64,000 nt of DNA. It comes from Carnobacterium funditum DSM 5970. Lineage in GTDB: Bacteria > Bacillota > Bacilli > Lactobacillales > Carnobacteriaceae. Below the pieces are notes generated by a model, which saw nothing but the letters and a program-made list of their open reading frames with translations, had not been told where the DNA came from and made no database searches. The stretch covers positions 1,517,001 to 1,581,000 of the forward strand of contig NZ_JQLL01000001.1 in NCBI RefSeq assembly GCF_000744185.1. The letters are read 5' to 3'. Position 1 is the first letter of the stretch, and each line of letters begins with the position of its first letter. A program made the position numbers and the translations under genes. Of this stretch, positions 58,894-64,000 are shown piece after piece.

Positions 58894-59000
58894 TGTGGAT
58901 ACTGTTGGTAAGTAAGTTGAGCTCATTTACTCCAAGGTTTTCCACATGTGGATAAGCTGTGGAAAAAACAAGGATAACTTTCATAGTTATCCACATGTGA
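58894..59000. other. oriC: oriC, dnaA-dnaN part (DnaA boxes)
   Basis: Boxes: TGTGGATAA at 58947-58955, TTATCCACA at 58987-58995, and weaker copies at 58894-58902 (TGTGGATAC), 58938-58946 (TTTTCCACA) and 58959-58967. The AT-rich stretch 59000-59100 beside them is the likely unwinding region, as in Bacillus. This is inferred from layout. Confidence 0.85.
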
Positions 59001-59102
59001 GTAAATTGACTTTAGCGAATAAGGAAGAAAAATTAGCTAGAAATAAAATTTTAAACTCATTTAACGAGAATAATAAAATGATAGCTGTTTTTAAAATAAC
59101 AT

Positions 59103-60440
59103 TTAGTTTAGTTTATTTTTTATCTCTTCTATATCTTGTTTCAGTTGGTGATCCTTTTTAATAGCCTGATTAATTTTTTCGTAGGCATGAATAACAGTAG
59201 TATGATCTTTTCCACCAAATTCAGCACCAATTTTTGGTAAAGAATTAGCTGTCAGTTCACGTGAAAGGAACATCGCAATTTGTCTTGGTAAAACGATAGC
59301 TTTAACACGTTTTTTACCTTTTAAATCGGTTAAAGAAATCTGATAATACTTAGAAACAACATTTTGAATATCTAAAATAGATAAAATGCTTGGTTTATTG
59401 GAAGGAAGCATACTTTTTAAAGCATCAGCTGCTAGACTGGTAGTAATATCACGACTTTCAATCGCTGCAAATGCTTGAACTCGAACTAATGCTCCTTCTA
59501 ATTCACGAATATTAGAATCAATTTGCCCTGCAATATAGCTCAAAGTATCATCAGGAATTTCTAATCTTTCCGCATTAGCTTTTTTTCGTAAAATAGCAAT
59601 ACGTGTTTCAAGATCAGGCGGAGTAATATCAACAGATAAGCCCCAAGCAAATCGCGAAATAAGGCGTTCTTGTAATTTCGGAATTTCATTAGGCAGTCGA
59701 TCACTAGTTAAGACAATTTGTTTACGATCATCATATAAAGCATTAAATGTATGGAAGAATTCTTCTTGTGTTCCTTCTTTGTCTGCAAAAAATTGAATAT
59801 CATCAACCAATAATAAGTCAACACTGCGGTATTCATTTCTGAATTTTTCTTGTGTTTTATTTTGGATAGAATTAATAAAATCATTTGCAAAAGTTTCGCT
59901 ACTTACATACTTTACTTTTGCATCCGGATTAAGTAATAACATTTGGCGGCCAATGGCATGCATTAAATGCGTCTTGCCTAATCCAACTCCACCATAAAAA
60001 AACAAGGGATTATAGATAGTTCCTGGTTCTTCGGCAACGACTAATGCAGCAGCATGGGCCATTTGGTTGCCTTTACCAATAACGAAAGTATCAAAGGTAT
60101 ATTTATCGTTTAATTGTATATCTTTTTTAAAAGAATTTTTTTGCATTAAAGATTGGCTTTTTTGTTTTCCATTGTGATTAGAATTTTCTTGTTCATTTTT
60201 AATAACAAATAATGGAGATATTTCGCGACTGGAGTATTCATAAATATTTTCAACAATACGAGTGGCTAAATTATTTTCCCAATATTCTTTATGCAAAGAG
60301 GATGGAACTTCAATAATAATATTGTGTTCAGTTATACGAATTGGGTTAGCACTTTCAATCCAAGTATCGTAACTGACCTTTGAAAGTGACTCTTTAAACT
60401 TTTCCTTTAAAAAATTCCACAAAGATTGTAAATCATCCAA
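59103..60440 (-). CDS. dnaA: Chromosomal replication initiator DnaA
   Basis: A 445-residue AAA+ initiator. Domain I (1-90) begins [20 protein letters not shown]. The AAA+ domain has Walker [18 protein letters not shown] (about 149-165), Walker [21 protein letters not shown] and sensor residues in [15 protein letters not shown]. The DNA-binding domain IV carries [18 protein letters not shown]. The start is TTG 60440, eight bases after AAAGGAGG; the nearby ATG is out of frame. The promoter overlaps a DnaA box. Confidence 0.98.
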   Translation of the reverse strand: MDDLQSLWNFLKEKFKESLSKVSYDTWIESANPIRITEHNIIIEVPSSLHKEYWENNLATRIVENIYEYSSREISPLFVIKNEQENSNHNGKQKSQSLMQKNSFKKDIQLNDKYTFDTFVIGKGNQMAHAAALVVAEEPGTIYNPLFFYGGVGLGKTHLMHAIGRQMLLLNPDAKVKYVSSETFANDFINSIQNKTQEKFRNEYRSVDLLLVDDIQFFADKEGTQEEFFHTFNALYDDRKQIVLTSDRLPNEIPKLQERLISRFAWGLSVDITPPDLETRIAILRKKANAERLEIPDDTLSYIAGQIDSNIRELEGALVRVQAFAAIESRDITTSLAADALKSMLPSNKPSILSILDIQNVVSKYYQISLTDLKGKKRVKAIVLPRQIAMFLSRELTANSLPKIGAEFGGKDHTTVIHAYEKINQAIKKDHQLKQDIEEIKNKLN

Positions 60441-60830
60441 ACAGAGAACCTCCTTTATAAATAGGTCTGTTTCATTTTAGCACGTTAATAAAAAGTTTTC
60501 CACAAGTAGTTTAAACCTGTTAAAAACTCATCCCGAGGCTGTAGATAGAGTTATGCACAGGGCGTTAATAACTGTGAACAACTATTTCTTTTACACAGCT
60601 TTTAAATTTTAAAGTGGATAAAAACAGATTCAAAACACTTTAAGTAAAGCTTTAATAGCAGTTATCCACAAGGCGTTATAATTCGAGTTGTGGAGATGTA
60701 CACATGGTGTTGATTTGTGGATAACAGTATTGTAACTCAAATCTAATAAAAGCACAAAAAAAAGTTATACTTGAGCATGTGGATAATAAACAGCAGCTGT
60801 GGATATCTTTTTATAGGATTAGGACATTGG
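60441..60830. other. oriC: oriC, part upstream of dnaA (DnaA boxes)
   Basis: DnaA boxes: TTATGCACA 60551-60559, TTATCCACA 60662-60670, TGTGGATAA 60716-60724 and 60778-60786; weaker at 60496-60504 (TTTTCCACA), 60613-60621 (AGTGGATAA) and 60798-60806 (TGTGGATAT). With the part between dnaA and dnaN this forms a bipartite Bacillus-type origin. The dnaA -10 element (TAAAAT, 60474-60479 on the - strand) has its -35 inside the box at 60496. The rest up to rpmH (60830-61171) is AT-rich with a likely rpmH promoter near 61010-61045. Confidence 0.88.
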
Positions 60831-61171
60831 AAAACGAACTATAACGAAAACCTTATAGTCACTTTTTTTGAAGATACTTTCTGATAACAAAATGGAGATT
60901 CGATAACAAATAAGTTACTTATAAATAGTAGAAAATAAAGTATTCTAGGTTAAATGAGCTAAATGTAAGATTTTAAAAAATAAATTCATTAAAAATATGA
61001 AAAGAAGGTTTCATATTTTTTTTATTTATGCTATCATGTTGAAGTGAATGATTGAAAATATGTTGTTCTTAATTTAGATAGGACTATTTTTATTTCGTTG
61101 TCATAAATTAAAACTGTCTTATACTGATAAAAAATTAATGAGAGATAGTTATCGTAGGAGGTGTATTACGA

Positions 61172-61306
61172 ATGAAAAGAACTTACCAACCTAAAAAACG
61201 TAAACGTCAAAAATTGCATGGCTTCCGTAAACGTATGAGTACAAAAAATGGACGTAATGTATTACAAAGTAGACGCCGTAAAGGCAGAAAATCATTGTCT
61301 GCATAG
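61172..61306 (+). CDS. rpmH: 50S ribosomal protein L34
   Basis: A 44-residue basic ribosomal protein: [20 protein letters not shown] at the start, then [20 protein letters not shown] and SLSA. AGGAGG lies upstream of the ATG. It is the first gene rightwards from oriC, the standard place. A longer open frame in another phase overlaps it (61248-61499) and is not real. Confidence 0.97.
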   Translation: MKRTYQPKKRKRQKLHGFRKRMSTKNGRNVLQSRRRKGRKSLSA

Positions 61307-61345
61307 ATCACTGAACGTCTCAGTGGTCTTTTTTTCTTTTTTTTA
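61306..61345 (+). terminator. Terminator after rpmH
   Basis: GATCACTGA / TCAGTGGTC followed by TTTTTTTCTTTTTTTT, directly at the rpmH stop, allowing L34 mRNA in excess over rnpA. Confidence 0.85.
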
Positions 61346-61395
61346 TTGGTTTTATAAAAGTGCATTTAAAGAAAAAGAGATGAGAGGTTATTTGA

Positions 61396-61734
61396 ATGAG
61401 AAAAGCCTATCGTGTCAAAAAGGAATCAGAATTTCAAAAAGTCTTTCATCATGGAAAATCTACAGCCAACCGACAGTTTGTTCTATATATACTAGATAAA
61501 AAGGAACAACCTCATTTCCGTGTAGGGTTATCTGTTGGGAAAAAAATTGGCAATGCTGTTGTAAGAAATAGTGTTAAACGAAAAATACGACAAAGCTTAA
61601 CAGAATTAAAGCCTAAATTAAAAACGGAGAAAGATTTTATTGTTATCGCCCGCAAACCAGCGGCAGATATGTCAGTAAAAGAAACTAAAAAAAGTTTGAT
61701 TCACGTTTTGAAATTGGCTAAGATGTTAGATTAG
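61396..61734 (+). CDS. rnpA: Ribonuclease P protein component
   Basis: A 112-residue basic protein that helps the RNase P RNA mature tRNA 5' ends. It has the signature [20 protein letters not shown] (about 50-69), the start [20 protein letters not shown] and a mid block [18 protein letters not shown] precedes the ATG. Between rpmH and yidC, as in most bacteria. Confidence 0.96.
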   Translation: MRKAYRVKKESEFQKVFHHGKSTANRQFVLYILDKKEQPHFRVGLSVGKKIGNAVVRNSVKRKIRQSLTELKPKLKTEKDFIVIARKPAADMSVKETKKSLIHVLKLAKMLD

Positions 61735-61770
61735 CTTATTTTTTTATTTACAGAATGTGGAGGGAAATCT

Positions 61771-62604
61771 ATGAAAAACCGTAAGCGATTACTTCTTTTG
61801 CTGGGAACTGTGTTATTAGCCATTGTATTAGTAGGTTGTGGAACAGCCCCTATCAATGCTGAAAGTACGGGTTTTTGGGATCGATATGTTGTATTAAATT
61901 TTTCTCGTGTCATTATTTGGCTAGCTGATTTATTTAGTGGAAGTTATGGACTAGGGATTATCGTCTTTACTTTATTAATCAGAATTATCTTATTGCCTTT
62001 AATGCATGGACAAACTAAAAGCACACGTAAAATGAGTGAAATACAACCTCAATTGAAAGCTTTACAAGCTAAATATCCTTCTAAGGATGCCGAGACTCAA
62101 GCTAAGCTAAAAGAAGAAACTTCTAAACTATATTCTGAAGCAGGTGTAAATCCAGTTGCAGGATGTTTGCCTTTAGTCATTCAAATGCCAGTTTTGATGG
62201 GTTTGTATCAAGCTATTAGTCGAACTGAAGCGTTGAGCACAAGTGATTTCTTATGGGTGAATCTTGGAAAGCCAGATCCAATGTTTGTGTTGCCAATTGT
62301 AGCCGCTGTTTTAACCTTTGCAACAACTAAATTATCGACTATGAGTCAAGTGGAATCAAATCCTGCGACTTCATCAATGTTATATATGATGCCTGCTTTG
62401 ATTTTATTTATGGGTATCACCCTGCCAAGTGCCTTATCTTTGTACTGGGTTGTAGGAAATGCGTTCTCAGTTGGGCAAACCTTGCTTTTGAATAATCCAT
62501 TCAAAATTATAAAAGAACGTGAAGAAAAACTTCAATCTGAACGTGACCGTCAACGTACATTAGAAAAAGCGCTAAATCCGAAGAAGAAGAAGAAAAAGAA
62601 ATAA
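61771..62604 (+). CDS. yidC: Membrane protein insertase YidC (lipoprotein form)
   Basis: A 277-residue insertase of the Gram-positive YidC/OxaA/SpoIIIJ type. The signal peptide ends in the lipobox LVGC (residues 20-23). Five membrane helices follow, with the conserved LLIRIILLPLMHGQTKST, the GCLPLVIQMPVLMGLYQAI block and the strongly basic tail (LNPKKKKKKK) that contacts ribosomes. GGAGG lies before the ATG. Only 36 bp after rnpA. Confidence 0.96.
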   Translation: MKNRKRLLLLLGTVLLAIVLVGCGTAPINAESTGFWDRYVVLNFSRVIIWLADLFSGSYGLGIIVFTLLIRIILLPLMHGQTKSTRKMSEIQPQLKALQAKYPSKDAETQAKLKEETSKLYSEAGVNPVAGCLPLVIQMPVLMGLYQAISRTEALSTSDFLWVNLGKPDPMFVLPIVAAVLTFATTKLSTMSQVESNPATSSMLYMMPALILFMGITLPSALSLYWVVGNAFSVGQTLLLNNPFKIIKEREEKLQSERDRQRTLEKALNPKKKKKKK

Positions 62605-62647
62605 TCTTTACTATCGATTAATAGAAGATAGAACGGAGGATGAGCAG

Positions 62648-63424
62648 ATGGAGAAGTACACAGCTCAAGCAGCAACGACAGCAGAAGCCATTCAAAAAGG
62701 ATTAGAAATTTTGGGTATCAATAAAGAAAATGCTTCTATTAAGATTGTTACTGAAGGAAAAAAAGGTATCTTTGGTTTTGGTAAAAAAGATGCGATAGTA
62801 ATAGTGGAAAGACGCTTAGTTGATAAAGAAAGAACCAACGAACAACCAAAGGCATTCATTCAAGACAATTCTTCAACACTTACTGAAGATATAACACTAC
62901 AAAATAAAAAGGTAGAAGAAGTATCGGATGAAAGTGAAGGGATGGAAGGCCATGTTATTAGAGATGATGACAAAGCCTTACAATTGGTTTCTGATTATTT
63001 GGTAGATGTTTCTAGTAAAATGGGAATTAAAACCACTGTAACGATGGATGTTAGTTCGACTGAACGACAAGTAACTTTTCATATCCATACTGAAAATGCG
63101 GGTTTAATCATTGGCAAACATGGAAAAATTTTAAATGCTTTACAATCACTTGCACAAGTCCTGTTGTATCAACATGCAAAAACCAAGTTTACTGTTGTTG
63201 TAAATGTTGGTGATTACCGTGAACGTCGTGAAGCAAGTTTGAAAAACTTAGCGGAGCGAACGGCTGAAAAAGTTGTACGTACTAATTCACCTGTTTTTTT
63301 AGAACCGATGCCTGCTTTTGAAAGAAAGCAAATTCATTTTTACTTAAGCAAAACTAAACGTGTGACAACACACTCTGAAGGAAACGAACCACATCGTTAC
63401 TTAGTGATTGAACCGTTAAAGTAA
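62648..63424 (+). CDS. jag: RNA-binding protein Jag/KhpB
   Basis: A 258-residue protein with three domains: Jag-N (about 1-52, TAQAATTAEAIQKGLEILGI and KKGIFGFGKKDA), an acidic linker, a KH domain (about 110-190, with NAGLIIGKHGKILNALQSLA) and an R3H domain (about 195-258, YRERREASLKNLAERTA). In streptococci KhpB/EloR controls cell elongation. GGAGGA precedes the ATG. Last gene of the rpmH-rnpA-yidC-jag group. Confidence 0.95.
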   Translation: MEKYTAQAATTAEAIQKGLEILGINKENASIKIVTEGKKGIFGFGKKDAIVIVERRLVDKERTNEQPKAFIQDNSSTLTEDITLQNKKVEEVSDESEGMEGHVIRDDDKALQLVSDYLVDVSSKMGIKTTVTMDVSSTERQVTFHIHTENAGLIIGKHGKILNALQSLAQVLLYQHAKTKFTVVVNVGDYRERREASLKNLAERTAEKVVRTNSPVFLEPMPAFERKQIHFYLSKTKRVTTHSEGNEPHRYLVIEPLK

Positions 63425-63506
63425 AAAGGGAAAGCCTAATATTAAGCTTTTTAGGTACTTATTCAAATGAAATGGATGAGTTAAATCAAAATGAAATACC
63501 CGTTTA

Positions 63507-63545
63507 AGCATCTTGAGTAGAATAATATACTCAAGATGCTTTTTG
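63507..63545. terminator. Terminator after jag
   Basis: AAGCATCTTGAGTA / TACTCAAGATGCTTTTT. It lies 83 bp downstream of jag. Confidence 0.85.
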
Positions 63546-63832
63546 ATTTGATTTCAAAATGGATTGAGGTGTTCTATCTAGAAATCTGAAAACAGTGTTA
63601 TTTATAAGCAACTTATTTGAGAATATTCTCTATACAAAATAGTTCTATCTTTCAGATTTAGAGAAGGTTAGCAAAAAAGGATACAATCTATTTGTGATAA
63701 GAATGGTGTACTTTAAAAAATTAGTCATTAGTAATAGCGGATAAGTTAGGGAATACTTGTGTTACACAATTATTCCGCACGTAAAATAAATAAAAGCATC
63801 TAAAACGATTTTCATAAATTATCAATCAAAAG

Positions 63833-63930
63833 GGCTAGGACAAAGCCCCAGCCTCTTTCACATATTCTGATTTTTATTCATGAAGTGATTCTGGTCTAAA
63901 CGCTTTGTGTCCTACTCTCATTTTTTTATT
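63833..63930 (-). repeat. Structured intergenic repeat, copy B
   Basis: This is the shorter relative of the element at 379-560: GGCTAGGACAAAGCCCCAGCC hairpin, CATATTCTGATTTTTATTCA and GGTCTAAACGCTTTGTGTCC. It lacks the 75-base folded insert of copy A. Like copy A it follows the end of a - strand gene and includes a terminator-like hairpin (63833-63853). Confidence 0.6.
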
Positions 63931-64000
63931 AAGTAGTCTTTTTTATCTATTTCAAAGGCAATTTTACGGAAATCAGTCATCTGTTCTGAAAGATGATGGC
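63918..64000 (-). CDS. C-terminal end of an unidentified gene (cut by window edge)
   Basis: An open frame of 26 codons enters from the right edge and reads HHLSEQMTDFRKIAFEIDKK, then DYLIKK and stop (63918-63920). It has no recognisable domain and overlaps the edge of the repeat. It may be the end of a real gene, because copy A of the repeat also directly follows a gene end. Confidence 0.35.
   Translation of the reverse strand, partial: HHLSEQMTDFRKIAFEIDKKDYLIKK

Noticed and set aside
61248-61499. 83-codon open frame over the end of rpmH and the start of rnpA
   Set aside because: It overlaps two certain genes in another phase, covers the rpmH terminator and has no RBS.

Overview
The window is a low-GC Firmicutes chromosome segment spanning the replication origin. 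Gene order rpmH-rnpA-yidC-jag on the + strand and dnaA-dnaN-yaaA-recF-gyrB-gyrA-rpsF-ssb-rpsR-gdpP-rplI-dnaC-purA on the - strand, followed by walRKHI, walJ, htrA and rlmH, points to the Lactobacillales. Gene content (split oxaloacetate decarboxylase, enterococcal-type GlpK, FabV) fits the Carnobacteriaceae, probably Carnobacterium. The genus is an inference from synteny and protein flavour, not a database match.

Layout from the left. 0-4 kb: start of an M20 amidohydrolase and a four-gene sodium-pumping oxaloacetate decarboxylase operon. 4-12 kb: a Gfo/Idh/MocA oxidoreductase, a flavin oxidoreductase with a 60-residue partner, and a glycerol/dihydroxyacetone block (dhaKLM facing glpK and glpF) with candidate CcpA sites. 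12-30 kb: a mixed, partly decayed zone. Intact genes are an FMN reductase, a PyrR-attenuated uracil permease, a NUDIX hydrolase, a CofE-like ligase behind a perfect palindrome, a TspO-like protein, a GGDEF protein, adenosine deaminase, a glyoxalase II-like hydrolase, FabV and an EamA transporter. Broken genes are osmC (next to an IS30-family element), a DUF488 gene and a FUSC gene. Collapsed duplicate fragments of the GGDEF and hydrolase genes also lie here. 30-44 kb: rlmH, a small CxxC protein, htrA, walJ, walI-H-K-R, a lone PTS EIIA, DUF948 and YtxH proteins, a cytoplasmic alpha-amylase, a frameshifted DUF378 gene and tRNA-Lys(CTT). 44-64 kb: the replication and translation core with bipartite oriC (about 58.85-59.0 kb and 60.45-60.83 kb).

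Genes left of oriC are mostly on the - strand, so they are co-directional with the leftward fork. Exceptions (dhaKLM, uraA, cofE-like, fabV, IS30) lie mainly in the accessory zone. Wal signalling, HtrA and c-di-AMP hydrolysis (GdpP) would together govern the cell envelope, but gdpP is frameshifted in an A-tract.

The most notable non-coding signals are a 58-bp perfect palindrome with a parS-like core upstream of gdpP, a second parS-like site between rpsF and ssb, a dense DnaA-box cluster about 27 kb from oriC around the CxxC gene, and a structured intergenic repeat at both ends of the window. I found no CRISPR array, prophage, rRNA or defence island, and no clear new multi-gene system.
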